A stretch of DNA of 31,527 bases from Verrucomicrobia bacterium 12-59-8. Lineage in GTDB: Bacteria; Verrucomicrobiota; Verrucomicrobiae; Verrucomicrobiales; Verrucomicrobiaceae. Below the pieces are notes generated by a model, which was not told the DNA's origin, searched no databases, and saw nothing but the letters and a program-made list of their open reading frames with translations. This document shows positions 1 through 8,141 of the stretch, one piece after another. Position numbers and translations under genes: made by a program. Position 1 is the first letter of the stretch; each line of letters begins with the position of its first letter. The DNA lies in NCBI GenBank assembly GCA_002279765.1, contig NCCR01000029.1:4158-35684 (forward strand). Direction: 5' to 3'.

Positions 1-590
1 AGAAGAAAAAAGACGATTCGCTCAAGGAGTCCAAGGACAGCGAGCGCAATGTCATCCTCTTCTCGGACGCTGACATGCTCTATGACGCCTTCTGTCTGCG
101 TCAGGGAGATCTCGGCGTGGGACTCATCACCAATGGTGGCAACCTGCCCATGGTGCTCAATGCCGTGGAGATGCTCGTCGGTGGCGGGGACCTCATCCAG
201 GTGCGCAACCGCAAGGCTCCTGTGCGCCCCTTCACCAAGCTGAAGGAGATGCGTGAAGTCGTGGAGGAAAAATATCGTCCACAGCTGGTCAAGCTGGAGA
301 AGGAACGCCAGGATCTGTCAGAGAAGCTCAGCAAGGCCCGTCCGCAGATCGATTTGAAGAAGGGCGCGCTGATCGTGGATCAGGGCACGATGAACAACAT
401 CAAGGAGATGGAGAAAAACTCGAAAAACATCGACAAGCAGGTGCGGGACATCCGCAAGGAGGTCAACAAAGAGGTGGAGTTTAGCAAGACCCTGATCAAG
501 ACCCTCAATGTCGTTGTGGTCCCGCTTCTGGTGGGCCTTATGGGCATCCTTTTTGCCATGCAACGTCGTGTCCGTACGGCGGCGGCATGA
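1..590 (+). CDS. GldG-family ABC transporter auxiliary protein, C-terminal part (5' truncated by window edge)
   Basis: The reading frame is open from position 3 and runs off the left edge, so only about 195 C-terminal residues are visible. The visible part matches the end of GldG-like proteins (ABC_transp_aux type). It has a globular segment near 'LFSDADMLYDAF' and 'VLNAVEMLVGGGDLI', then a long charged Lys/Glu-rich coiled coil (about residues 85-160 of the visible part). One transmembrane helix near 'VVVVPLLVGLMGILFAM' and a short basic tail close the protein. In the family these proteins sit beside an ABC ATPase and an ABC-2 permease, which would lie just left of the window. The DUF4340 gene that usually accompanies GldG follows 47 nt downstream. 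In Bacteroidetes Gld proteins serve gliding or secretion; here the substrate is unknown. Confidence 0.8.
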   Translation, partial: KKKDDSLKESKDSERNVILFSDADMLYDAFCLRQGDLGVGLITNGGNLPMVLNAVEMLVGGGDLIQVRNRKAPVRPFTKLKEMREVVEEKYRPQLVKLEKERQDLSEKLSKARPQIDLKKGALIVDQGTMNNIKEMEKNSKNIDKQVRDIRKEVNKEVEFSKTLIKTLNVVVVPLLVGLMGILFAMQRRVRTAAA

Positions 591-637
591 TTCTCACCTA
601 ACACCCATTACCGCACCCTGTTCCTTTCCGAAACGCC

Positions 638-2059
638 ATGAAGAAGATCATCATCCTTTTGGTTGTACTCGCCGCTATTATCGGCACCGCCTATTTTCAG
701 GCCAGCAAGCGCAGCTCGCGCCTCAATCGTTCGGTCACCAGCGTCAAGCAGCGGGAAATGCTGTTCCCTGACTTTGACATCAACGGCATCAAAAAAATCC
801 GCATCAAGGAGGACAAGGAAGAGAGCACCCTCACTGTCCAGAATGACTCCTGGGTAGTCGCGGAACGCGGGGGCTATCCTGCGGAGAAGGAAAAGCTCCA
901 GACCGCGCTGCTGAGCCTCCAATATGAAAAAATCAAGGGCGGCCGCCACATTGGCAAGGACTCCTGGGGCAAGGTCGGGGTGAACTCCCCCGGCAATGCC
1001 ACCACCACTGGTGCTGGCACGCTGGTGGAGATGTTTGACGACAAAGGCACGCTCAAAAACTCCCTTGTACTGGGCGGTCAGGTGACCAGCTCCGGCGGGT
1101 CCAACAACGACCAGATGCAAATGTTTGGCGGCCCCAAGGGCAACCGTTTCGTTCGCATCGTGGGTGAGGACACCATCTGGGAGATTGCTGATCAACTGCC
1201 CGATCTGGTGACCAAGCCTGACGCCTGGCTGGCGAAAGGCTTTTTTGATGTGCAGAAGCTCAAGTCGGTGGAAATCACCGCTGCAAAACCGGAGGAATCC
1301 TGGAAGGCCGCGCGCACTGAAGAAGCGGGAGATTTCCTGCTCGAAGGTGCCATGCCCGGTGAAAAAATCGACGCTGGCAAGGTGTCGCTCGGCACGCTGC
1401 TCTCGTCCCCCACCTTCAATGACGTGCTGGGTAAAGACCAGGCTGCCGCCCTCATGAAAGACGCGGTGAAGGCAAAGCTCGTCACTTTCGACGGCTTCAC
1501 CTACAATGTTCAGGCCGTGAAGCAGTCCGGGCAGGGTAGCGGTGACAAATATTACCTCACCGTCAGTGTCAGCGCCGACCTTCCCAAGGAGCGCGCCGCC
1601 GTGAAAGATGAGAAGCCCGAAGACAAAAAGACAAACGACGAAGCCTTTGCGGAAAATAAAAAGAAACTGGAAGAGAAGCTGGCCAACGAGAAGAAATTCG
1701 AGGGCTGGGTCTATGAGGTCACTGAATACACCGTCAGCAGCCTCTTGAAAAAGCGTGCTGAGATCCTTGCCGCTCCGGATAAGCTGGAAGCCCCTGCCGC
1801 AGGTGCCATTCCCACCCGGCCCGCAGGTCTGCCCGATGTCAAAAAGATGATCCCCGGTCTCGCTCCCTCGTCTGTTGTGACCCCTGCCATATCGGTGCCT
1901 CCCACACCGCTGCCCTCGGTGCCCAAGACCGAACTCAAGCCCTCTCCTGCTCCAGATGCCAATCCGATCACCGGTGAAAAACCGGCACCTGCAAAGCCAG
2001 CGGATGCTGCCAAGCCTGCTTCGGAACCCGCCAAGCCAGCGGCTGACTCCCCGAAGTGA
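638..2059 (+). CDS. DUF4340 domain-containing protein
   Basis: This 473-residue protein starts with a short basic segment and a hydrophobic helix ('IIILLVVLAAIIGTAYF'), which would be a membrane anchor or uncleaved signal. The body has the DUF4340 pattern: an early 'KIRIKEDKEESTLTVQNDSW' strand segment, then 'GGYPAEKEKLQTALLSLQ', then 'WEIADQLPDLVTKPDAWLAK'. A second repeat-like half follows. The last roughly 80 residues are a low-complexity Pro/Ala/Lys/Ser tail, probably unstructured and extracytoplasmic. DUF4340 genes commonly follow gldG homologues, so this is probably the last gene of an ABC export/auxiliary operon. The molecular function is unknown. A strong terminator lies 25 nt after the stop. 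Confidence 0.85.
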   Translation: MKKIIILLVVLAAIIGTAYFQASKRSSRLNRSVTSVKQREMLFPDFDINGIKKIRIKEDKEESTLTVQNDSWVVAERGGYPAEKEKLQTALLSLQYEKIKGGRHIGKDSWGKVGVNSPGNATTTGAGTLVEMFDDKGTLKNSLVLGGQVTSSGGSNNDQMQMFGGPKGNRFVRIVGEDTIWEIADQLPDLVTKPDAWLAKGFFDVQKLKSVEITAAKPEESWKAARTEEAGDFLLEGAMPGEKIDAGKVSLGTLLSSPTFNDVLGKDQAAALMKDAVKAKLVTFDGFTYNVQAVKQSGQGSGDKYYLTVSVSADLPKERAAVKDEKPEDKKTNDEAFAENKKKLEEKLANEKKFEGWVYEVTEYTVSSLLKKRAEILAAPDKLEAPAAGAIPTRPAGLPDVKKMIPGLAPSSVVTPAISVPPTPLPSVPKTELKPSPAPDANPITGEKPAPAKPADAAKPASEPAKPAADSPK

Positions 2060-2083
2060 GCTGAACCGGCAGCGTATTTCACC

Positions 2084-2116
2084 ACGGAGTGATGCCATGC
2101 ATCACTCCGTTTTTTT
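2084..2116 (+). terminator. Intrinsic terminator after the gldG/DUF4340 operon
   Basis: There is a perfect 11-bp inverted repeat (2084-2094 ACGGAGTGATG pairing with 2100-2110 CATCACTCCGT) around a 5-nt loop, followed at once by a run of seven T (2110-2116). This is a textbook Rho-independent terminator for plus-strand transcription. The T tract overlaps the stop codon of the convergent minus-strand adenosyltransferase gene (2115-2117). There is no matching T run for minus-strand transcription. Confidence 0.88.
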
Positions 2117-2666
2117 ATGCCTGGTCCCCACTTTGCTCCTCCCACCGGGCCAGCAGCCACAAGACATCTGACAGGCGGTTGAGGAAGCGTACGAGTTCCA
2201 CATTGGGCACCTCATCGGCAGTGCCATGCAGATCGATGACGCTGCGCTCGGCACGTCGGCAGGCCACGCGGGCGAGATCGGCATAGGCACCGCTCATGAC
2301 ACCGGCTTCGCCGGGCAGCGCCCAGCCTTGGAATTTTAGAGCACCGCCTGCTTCGAGTTTCGCGACCCAGTCATCTAGCCAGAGGACGTGAGTCGTTGAG
2401 ATGCGCTCGGGGTGGGTTGCGGCATAGCGGGGCTCATCCCCGGGCGGTGTAGCCAGCTCGCCCATGAGTTCGATGAGCCACCGCTGTACTTGGGGAACGA
2501 TTTGCTTGGTCTCCGCGCGTGCAGCGGCGATGCGCAGCGGGCCGAGTGCAGCGTTCAATTCATCCACGGCACCGAGGGCGTGGACACGAGGATGGGATTT
2601 GGCGAGACGGCAGCCAAACAGCAGGTCGGTCTGACCTTGGTCTCCTTTGCGGGTGGCGATGGACAT
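2115..2666 (-). CDS. pduO: PduO-type cob(I)alamin adenosyltransferase
   Basis: This 183-residue protein attaches the 5'-deoxyadenosyl group of ATP to reduced cobalamin (or cobyrinic acid diamide) to give coenzyme B12. Family hallmarks are visible: an N-terminal ATP-binding motif 'TRKGDQGQTDLL' (about residues 5-16), 'GAVDELNAALG' (about 32-42), the Arg-rich 'ARVACRRAERSV', and a C-terminal 'FLNRLSDVLWLLAR' helix. Length is normal for the PduO/MMAB family. It lies downstream of the rhomboid gene on the same strand. Nothing in the window needs B12, so the context adds no functional information. Confidence 0.9.
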   Translation of the reverse strand: MSIATRKGDQGQTDLLFGCRLAKSHPRVHALGAVDELNAALGPLRIAAARAETKQIVPQVQRWLIELMGELATPPGDEPRYAATHPERISTTHVLWLDDWVAKLEAGGALKFQGWALPGEAGVMSGAYADLARVACRRAERSVIDLHGTADEVPNVELVRFLNRLSDVLWLLARWEEQSGDQA

Positions 2667-2687
2667 GAGAGGGGAATGAGGAAATTT

Positions 2688-2858
2688 TTACTCGTCTGGG
2701 AAGGTGTTGGGCGGTGTTTCGCGCAGCGGGGTTGCAATGGCAGGAGCAGGGGGCGTGACTGTGGTCGTCGCTCCTTTACGACAGGCCCGTACCGTCCAGC
2801 CAAATAGCAGGGCCATCAGGAGTGTGGCAGCAAGGCGTGCGGAACGTGAGGAAAGCAT
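2688..2858 (-). CDS. Possible small single-pass membrane protein
   Basis: A 56-codon reading frame fills most of the gap between the rhomboid gene (ends 2875) and the adenosyltransferase gene (starts 2666), in the same direction. The predicted product has a basic N-terminus, one hydrophobic helix ('LAATLLMALLFGW') and a Pro/Thr-rich tail. The spacing (16 nt after the rhomboid stop, 21 nt before the next start) fits an operon member. No family is recognised and no clear ribosome binding site is present, so it could be chance coding. Confidence 0.4.
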   Translation of the reverse strand: MLSSRSARLAATLLMALLFGWTVRACRKGATTTVTPPAPAIATPLRETPPNTFPDE

Positions 2859-2874
2859 GTGAGAATGCGCTGCT

Positions 2875-3861
2875 TCAGCCACCTTTGGTCTGGCGGCGGC
2901 GTTCCACTTCGCGGCTGGCATGTTCCAGGGTGCGCTGTTCGTCCGCTGTGAGGCTGTCCTTGCCGTAGAGGTTGATTTTATCAAGCAGCGGGTTCACCAC
3001 CTCTTCCATCAAGGCCGCCACCGAGTCCAAGGGTCGTTTTGAGGCCAGCGGCACCGTGTCGATTTCGAGCTCAGTCGCCGGGCGTACGCGCGCACGTGCC
3101 ATGGCTGGTTTGCGCAGCTGCTGATTGTGTGCCGGCTGCCACTGGCTGGCATACGTCAAGGGTCTGCCGCCATAGCCGAGGCTGCGTGCATAAAACCAGC
3201 CCATGGCGGCACCGCCAAGATGCGCGAAATAGGCGATCTTGAGCCCCTCGGGCAGGACATTGAACAACAAACCTGCCAGACCAAACACCAGCTGGATGAT
3301 GAACAGTCCTTTGGCCAGCGTCCACAGCCGCAGTTGCACCGGAATGATGAAGTAGATGAACGCGGTGATTTTTTCCGTTGGCAGCACCACCGCCAGTGCC
3401 ATGAGCAGGCCGAAATCCGACGCAGAGGCACCTATGAGAGATGTCGTGGTGTCACCCAGCACCACACCATTCACCGCCATCTCGGCTGCTGCGCCCGCAA
3501 TGCCGGAGAGCAGGTAGATCAAAGCGAAATGGCGGCTGCCAAACAGTTGCTGCACCCCGCGTCCCGCAAACCACAGCATCATCATGTTCAATGCAAAATG
3601 TCCCAGGTTGCCATGCACAAACATGTAGGTAAACAGCGTCCAGACATTGCCATGCGCCAGTTCATCCAGGCTCACTCCGCCCAATGGCAGGAACGCTCCC
3701 GTCCGCAGATCTTGAACCGCGCCGGTTTCAAAGACGAACTGCATGACGAACACGGCAACGTTGATCCCAAAGATCACGTGGAATGCCGTGAAATCACGCA
3801 CCATTCCGGCAACGGAATGTGGGGGAACTTCACGCATGTAATCGCGGTCATACAGAGACAT
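2875..3861 (-). CDS. Rhomboid-family intramembrane serine protease
   Basis: This is a membrane-embedded serine protease that cleaves transmembrane helices. Counting from the ATG at 3861 (328 residues) there is a first helix near 28-47 and the conserved 'FVHGNLGHFALNMMMLWFAG' segment (81-100), with the His/Asn residues of helix 2. The serine motif 'IGASAS' places catalytic Ser at about 146, and the catalytic His is in 'FAHLGG' (about 214). The residue after the catalytic Ser is Ala rather than the usual Gly of GxSG. A roughly 100-residue soluble C-terminal tail follows the last helix. A TTG at 3921 would add 20 residues; I prefer the ATG. It is divergent from mgtE. The substrate is unknown. 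Confidence 0.87.
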   Translation of the reverse strand: MSLYDRDYMREVPPHSVAGMVRDFTAFHVIFGINVAVFVMQFVFETGAVQDLRTGAFLPLGGVSLDELAHGNVWTLFTYMFVHGNLGHFALNMMMLWFAGRGVQQLFGSRHFALIYLLSGIAGAAAEMAVNGVVLGDTTTSLIGASASDFGLLMALAVVLPTEKITAFIYFIIPVQLRLWTLAKGLFIIQLVFGLAGLLFNVLPEGLKIAYFAHLGGAAMGWFYARSLGYGGRPLTYASQWQPAHNQQLRKPAMARARVRPATELEIDTVPLASKRPLDSVAALMEEVVNPLLDKINLYGKDSLTADEQRTLEHASREVERRRQTKGG

Positions 3862-3954
3862 GGGTTGAATGTGCCCGTCCGCGCGTCCAGTGCGAGGTTT
3901 TTTTCGCGTTGGCGATGACAAGCGGTCCCGGTGCGGCTACGCTGCCAACGCAGT

Positions 3955-5157
3955 ATGAAATCGTCTTCTGAATCCCTGCTCGACGCCGTATCCCAAAGCG
4001 GTGCGCATGACGCCGCCGACCTGCTGGAGCAAGCCTCGGGCGAGGACGCGGCCCAGGTCCTCCAGCAGCTCAATCCCATCGTTGCCCAGCGTGTGATGGA
4101 TGAGATGCAGGCCGAACCGCGGACTGCCGCCCTGACGTTTGTCCCACTGCAAAAGACCATGCAGTGGGCCCGCAACCGCGAACATCCCGAGGACAGTGTC
4201 GGCTGGCTGATGGAGGCCCCCGTGGCGGTGTTCCGGCCTGAGGCGACGGTGAGCGAAACCATTGAGGAGATACGCAGTCTCGCCAAGAAGGCCTTCATCA
4301 CCTACGGCTATATCACGGACGAGGCGGGCCGGCTGCTGGGCCTGCTGGTGATGCGGGACCTTATGCTCGCCAAGCCGGACGACAAACTTGCGGATGTCAT
4401 GCTGAAAGATCCGTTCAGGCTCGATCCCGCGATGGAGCTTACCGAGGCGATGAAGATGGTCGTGAACAAGCACTACCCCGTGTATCCTGTGTGCAGCAAA
4501 GACGGCATCCTGCTGGGCTTGGTGCGCGGGCAGACATTGTTTGAGGCGCGTGCCATCGAAATCAGCGCCCAGGTCGGATCGATGGTGGGGGTGGAAAAAG
4601 AAGAACGCCTCTCCACTCCGCTGCTGCGCAGCCTGCGTTATCGCCATCCATGGTTGCAGATCAATCTCGTCACCTGTTTCCTCGCTGCGGCGGTGGTGGG
4701 CTTCTACGAGGGCACGCTCGACCGGTTGGTGCTGCTCGCGGTCTTTCTGCCGGTGCTCTCGGGCCAGTCCGGCAACACGGGCTGTCAGGCGCTTGCCGTG
4801 GCACTGCGTGGCATGACGCTGGGGGATTTGAAACCGGGCGACGAACGCAGGCTGGTCATCAAGGAAGGCCTGCTCGGCTTGTTCAACGGCATGCTGGTCG
4901 GCGTTTCCGCCGGGGCTGGCATGTGGATCTATGCGCACATGAACCACCACTCCAGCGCCCTCATGCTTGCCTGCGTGGTGTGGATCGCGATGACTTTCAG
5001 TTGTGTGATCAGCGGCCTGAGCGGCGCTTTGATTCCGCTGCTGCTGAGAAAAATCGGTGCCGATCCGGCCACCGCATCGAGCATTTTTCTCACCACTGCC
5101 ACGGATGTGATCAGTATCGGCAGCTTTCTCGGACTGGCGACATGGTTGGTGCCATGA
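3955..5157 (+). CDS. mgtE: MgtE-type magnesium transporter
   Basis: Inner-membrane Mg2+ channel/transporter of 400 residues. The order is as expected: a short MgtE_N helical domain (about 1-75), two CBS domains (about 85-205) that sense cytoplasmic Mg2+, a plug helix, then five membrane helices. Signature motifs of the pore domain are present: 'PVLSGQSGNTGCQALAVALRG', and near the end 'GADPATASSIFLTTATDVIS'. The MgtE_N domain is shorter than in the best studied homologues. The ATG at 3955 is preferred over an in-frame GTG at 3931. The stop overlaps the start of the next gene (ATGA), indicating translational coupling. Confidence 0.92.
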   Translation: MKSSSESLLDAVSQSGAHDAADLLEQASGEDAAQVLQQLNPIVAQRVMDEMQAEPRTAALTFVPLQKTMQWARNREHPEDSVGWLMEAPVAVFRPEATVSETIEEIRSLAKKAFITYGYITDEAGRLLGLLVMRDLMLAKPDDKLADVMLKDPFRLDPAMELTEAMKMVVNKHYPVYPVCSKDGILLGLVRGQTLFEARAIEISAQVGSMVGVEKEERLSTPLLRSLRYRHPWLQINLVTCFLAAAVVGFYEGTLDRLVLLAVFLPVLSGQSGNTGCQALAVALRGMTLGDLKPGDERRLVIKEGLLGLFNGMLVGVSAGAGMWIYAHMNHHSSALMLACVVWIAMTFSCVISGLSGALIPLLLRKIGADPATASSIFLTTATDVISIGSFLGLATWLVP

Positions 5158-6116
5158 TCGTATGGGGCAGGGAAGAGTGGCGGCAGCGCATGGACGAACA
5201 TGCAGCGCGCGTCGCTGTACATGCGGACGCCTTCGTGGACCGCCGCAGTCGTGATGCGAAACATCCGGTGCATGATTTTCTCTTCACCTATTACAGTTTT
5301 GCGCCGGCGAAGCTCAAGCAGTGGGTGCCGCCATACGGGGTGAGTTTGCAAGTCACTCAGTCGGATTTCGCCGACTGTCCATGGTGGCACGGCGAACGGT
5401 TCATTTATGAAAAGGGTCTGTTGCATCTCGACGCGCGGCGCTTCATGCAGCGCGAGCGCGAATTCGCCTCCTGGGTGGCCATGCTTTGCACGCGCATCCT
5501 CGGCAGGGCAGGGCGCTTTACCTGCTATGGACTGCATGAGTGGGCCATGGTGTACCGCCAGTCGGCACAGCAGGTGAGGCATCAGGGGTATGAACTTCGT
5601 CTGCCGCCCCACGAGCTTGCCGCCTTCGTGGAGTCTCTTCCTGTGTGCTGCTCGCACTACGATGCCTTTCGTTTTTTTACACCGGACGCACGGCCTTTGA
5701 ATGTGCTGCAACCCACGCTCGACTCACGTCCTGATCTCGAGCAGGCCGCCTGCCTGCATGCAAACATGGATTTGTACAAGTGGTCCTCCAAGCTCTGGCC
5801 CTGGACCGGTTCCGACTTGATCGGTGCGTGCTTTGAACTGGCGCTCATGGGCCGTGATCTCGACATGCGTGCGAGTCCGTATGACCTGAGCTCTCTTGGC
5901 TATGAACCGGTGAAAATCGAAACAGTGGAAGGTCGCGCCAGATATGAACGTGAGCAGCGTGAGCTGGCGGTGACGGCTGCGGGGCTGCGCAGGAGGCTGC
6001 TCGATCTGTGTTCAGCGCTGTCACAGATGGTCGGTGCTCATCCGCCGCCCCACTTCCTCACAGAGCCCGATGAAGGTGCGCTCGGGCAGGTTCAGCGGGC
6101 GGTTCTTGAGAGTTGA
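5154..6116 (+). CDS. Conserved hypothetical protein of the family often labelled '3-methyladenine DNA glycosylase'
   Basis: The ATG at 5154 overlaps the mgtE stop by four bases. The 320-residue protein opens with 'EEWRQRMDEHAARV' and carries 'KHPVHDFLFTYYSFAPAKLKQW', followed by 'LHEWAMVYR', 'LRLPPHELAAFVE' and 'LYKWSSKLWPW'. I recognise this pattern from a family widespread in Actinobacteria, where it is annotated as 3-methyladenine DNA glycosylase; the basis of that label is weak and it does not resemble the TagA or AlkA folds. The family appears to end near 'LRRRLLDLCSAL'. Here about 30 further residues are read from DNA that is antisense to the LysR gene's 3' end, giving a 96-nt convergent overlap. 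Confidence 0.7.
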   Translation: MIVWGREEWRQRMDEHAARVAVHADAFVDRRSRDAKHPVHDFLFTYYSFAPAKLKQWVPPYGVSLQVTQSDFADCPWWHGERFIYEKGLLHLDARRFMQREREFASWVAMLCTRILGRAGRFTCYGLHEWAMVYRQSAQQVRHQGYELRLPPHELAAFVESLPVCCSHYDAFRFFTPDARPLNVLQPTLDSRPDLEQAACLHANMDLYKWSSKLWPWTGSDLIGACFELALMGRDLDMRASPYDLSSLGYEPVKIETVEGRARYEREQRELAVTAAGLRRRLLDLCSALSQMVGAHPPPHFLTEPDEGALGQVQRAVLES

Positions 6117-6935
6117 GACAATCCAGCGACGCTTGAGTTTTGCCTTCGGCAGCGGCAGCGCGATCAATTGGCCGGCTTCGATTTCGCCGCGCGCAATCCA
6201 GCGTGCGGCAATCGCCACGCCGATGCCCAGCTTGGCCAGTTCCACTGTGGCCTCGGAACTGCCCAGCTCGATAAAAGAGTTCAGGCGCACGCCGTTCTTG
6301 AGAAAGTATTCCTGCACCATGGAGAAGTTCAGGCTGTTGCGGCTCGCGACGATGAAGGTTTCGTTCATGGCATCTTTAAGCTTTGGTCGTGTCTGTGCCC
6401 AGCGGTGGAGCGGCGAGACGAGAAACTCCAGCTCATCATCAAAGATGGCGTTGCAGTTCATGCGCGAGACATCCGGCGGACGCAGGCTCACCGCCAGATC
6501 GACCTCATTGCTCACCAGCCGTTCTATGGTGTCCGGCGTCTCACCGCAGGTGACTTTGATTTCATAGAGCGGGAAGGATTCCTTAAATTCACGCAGCACG
6601 GTGGGCAGAATGAACTGCGCCGCCGTCGTAGTGCAGCCGATTTTTAGTTTGCCCCTCGGTGTCTGGTCCAGAGTGCCGAGCACGGCGCGTGCATGACTCA
6701 TGGACTGTAGAATCGTCTCCGCATGTGGCAGCAGTTCGCGTCCCGCATGCGTGAGGTGAACGTGCTTGCCCTGGCGGTGAAACAGCCGGCTGCCGAGATC
6801 TGACTCCAGGGATTTAATGGCGTGGCTAACAGCGCTCTGCGTGAGGTGCAGTTCGCGCCCAGTCTGGGTGAAGCTGCCGCTGCGCGCGAGGCGGACGAAG
6901 GCGCGGAGCTGTCGGGTGTCGATGGCTTGATCCAT
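6021..6935 (-). CDS. LysR-family transcriptional regulator of the nitrate operon
   Basis: This 304-residue LysR-type activator is divergently transcribed from the nitrate operon. The N-terminal winged helix-turn-helix is clear (about residues 8-67: 'LRAFVRLARSGSFTQTGREL', 'LTQSAVSHAIKSLESDLGSRLF', 'LTHAGRELL'), followed by the effector-binding domain starting near 'GKLKIGCTTTAAQFILPTVL'. Placement and orientation suggest it controls the operon starting at 7026, comparable with NtcB, Nac or CbbR-type LysR control of nitrogen or carbon genes. The effector cannot be read from sequence. Its last roughly 32 codons overlap the convergent gene ending at 6116. Confidence 0.9.
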   Translation of the reverse strand: MDQAIDTRQLRAFVRLARSGSFTQTGRELHLTQSAVSHAIKSLESDLGSRLFHRQGKHVHLTHAGRELLPHAETILQSMSHARAVLGTLDQTPRGKLKIGCTTTAAQFILPTVLREFKESFPLYEIKVTCGETPDTIERLVSNEVDLAVSLRPPDVSRMNCNAIFDDELEFLVSPLHRWAQTRPKLKDAMNETFIVASRNSLNFSMVQEYFLKNGVRLNSFIELGSSEATVELAKLGIGVAIAARWIARGEIEAGQLIALPLPKAKLKRRWIVSTLKNRPLNLPERTFIGLCEEVGRRMSTDHL

Positions 6936-6943
6936 GAATGCAA

Positions 6944-6960
6944 TTCATACATCAATTGAA
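6944..6960. promoter_or_regulatory. Candidate LysR operator in the divergent intergenic region
   Basis: TTCA-N9-TGAA forms an inverted repeat in the 90-bp gap between the divergent LysR gene and the nitrate operon. A second, overlapping inverted repeat, TGAAT-N3-ATTCA, covers 6935-6947 and includes the first base of the LysR gene. The 6944-6960 site touches the -35 element of the proposed operon promoter, which is where LysR activators usually bind. It does not match a named consensus exactly. Confidence 0.4.
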
Positions 6961-6983
6961 AAACATTGCGTGTTGTTTATAGC
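6956..6983 (+). promoter_or_regulatory. Candidate sigma-70 promoter of the nitrate operon
   Basis: A TTGAAA -35 element (6956-6961) and a TATAGC -10 element (6978-6983) are separated by 16 nt in an A/T-rich stretch unlike the GC-rich coding DNA around it. Transcription would begin near 6990, leaving a leader of about 36 nt before the ATG at 7026. The -35 overlaps the inverted repeat proposed as the LysR site. Confidence 0.5.
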
Positions 6984-7025
6984 TAAATTCTCGCAGGTGG
7001 CCGCTCTGATGCTGATAGGGAAGCC

Positions 7026-8141
7026 ATGCCGCAACGCTCCACATTTTCAAAAACCTCTCTCGCTGGCGTCGTCCAGCCGGTCCGCATCGGGTTCATCCCC
7101 CTGGTTGACTGCGCTCCGCTGCTGGTGGCTAGGAACATGGATCTGTTCAGCAAACACGGTGTGCATGTCGAGTTAAGTTGTGAGGTCGGATGGGCCACCA
7201 TTCGGGAGAAGCTGCTCTATGGGCAGCTGGATGCCGCTCATGCCATTGCCGGCCTGGCGCTGGCCATGCGTCTCGGGCTCAGCAGTCCGCCCTGCCGGGT
7301 GGTGGCACCATTCGTTTTCAATTTGCATGGCAATGCCATCACCCTCAGCCGTGATCTCTGGAATCGAGGTGTGCGTGATGCCGCCGGTTTGAAAAAGCTC
7401 ATCCGCAGCGCGTTCAGCCGGCGTTTCACCTTTGGGATGGTGTCGCGATATTCCTCCCACTATTTTCTTCTGCGCCAGTGGCTACAGTCAGGTGGCATTG
7501 ATGTCGAGAAGGATGTGCGCATCGTCGCGCTGCCGCCCACGCAGATGGCTTCCAGCTTGGCTGAGGGTCTCATTGATGGTTACTGCGTCGGTGAACCGTG
7601 GAACTCTTATGCCGTCGAGCGTGGCATTGGCTGGATCGCTGCCACGAGTGAACAGCTTGCCCCCGGACACCCTGAAAAAGTTCTGCTCACCACCGAGCGC
7701 TTTATCACTGCTCATGCGGGAGAGTCGCAGGCCATCATCAACGCCTTGAAAGAGGCCTGCGAGTACTGTGACATCACGGAAAATCGCCCTGAGGTCGTCC
7801 GGTTGCTTGCCGACAGCGGCTACTTCGCTGGCTGCGAGAAGATTTTGAAACGCTCGCTCGTCGGACCACTGGAACTCGGCTCCGAGAAATCCGCCCCCGT
7901 CTCGGACTTCCACATCTTCCACCGCCGTGACGCCAATATTCCCCTGAGTGATCGCGGACGCTGGCTGCTCGATCAGTTCATCGCCCACGGTCTGCTTGCC
8001 AGGGACCAGTACACCGAAGCCGCTGCAGCACTGAGTGAAGCTTGGACTGCCGAACTCCAATTTCCCAAAGCCGAGTCCACTGCCAGCACCGCCCCCCAAC
8101 CTGCCAAATCCAAAAAACGCCCCTCAACAGCCAAAGTATGA
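7026..8141 (+). CDS. NasS/NrtA-like nitrate-binding protein without signal peptide
   Basis: A 371-residue protein of the NrtA/CmpA/NasS solute-binding fold. Recognisable blocks are '[20 protein letters not shown]' near residue 18, '[22 protein letters not shown]' and 'GNAITLS', then '[20 protein letters not shown]', '[25 protein letters not shown]' and a late '[23 protein letters not shown]'. There is no hydrophobic N-terminal signal: the protein begins with a short polar stretch and enters the first strand directly. It is therefore probably cytoplasmic, like NasS, which senses nitrate and nitrite. NasS normally acts with the antiterminator NasT, and none is in this window. A basic tail ('[12 protein letters not shown]') ends the protein. 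Its stop overlaps the nrtA start (ATGA). Partnership with the adjacent LysR regulator is an inference. Confidence 0.75.
   Translation: MPQRSTFSKTSLAGVVQPVRIGFIPLVDCAPLLVARNMDLFSKHGVHVELSCEVGWATIREKLLYGQLDAAHAIAGLALAMRLGLSSPPCRVVAPFVFNLHGNAITLSRDLWNRGVRDAAGLKKLIRSAFSRRFTFGMVSRYSSHYFLLRQWLQSGGIDVEKDVRIVALPPTQMASSLAEGLIDGYCVGEPWNSYAVERGIGWIAATSEQLAPGHPEKVLLTTERFITAHAGESQAIINALKEACEYCDITENRPEVVRLLADSGYFAGCEKILKRSLVGPLELGSEKSAPVSDFHIFHRRDANIPLSDRGRWLLDQFIAHGLLARDQYTEAAAALSEAWTAELQFPKAESTASTAPQPAKSKKRPSTAKV

Noticed and set aside
608..2098. Long open frame on the minus strand opposite the DUF4340 gene
   Set aside because: Composition (Gly/Arg/His-rich) and absence of any recognisable domain mark it as a shadow; it also crosses the terminator hairpin.
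3931..3954. GTG start for mgtE eight codons upstream
   Set aside because: Adds a basic peptide not typical of MgtE; the ATG at 3955 is a simpler choice.
6998..7013. Sigma-54-like GG-N10-GC element (TGGC...TGC) upstream of the NasS-like gene
   Set aside because: Transcription would start only 2-3 nt before the ATG at 7026, no NtrC-type site is visible, and a better sigma-70 promoter lies upstream.
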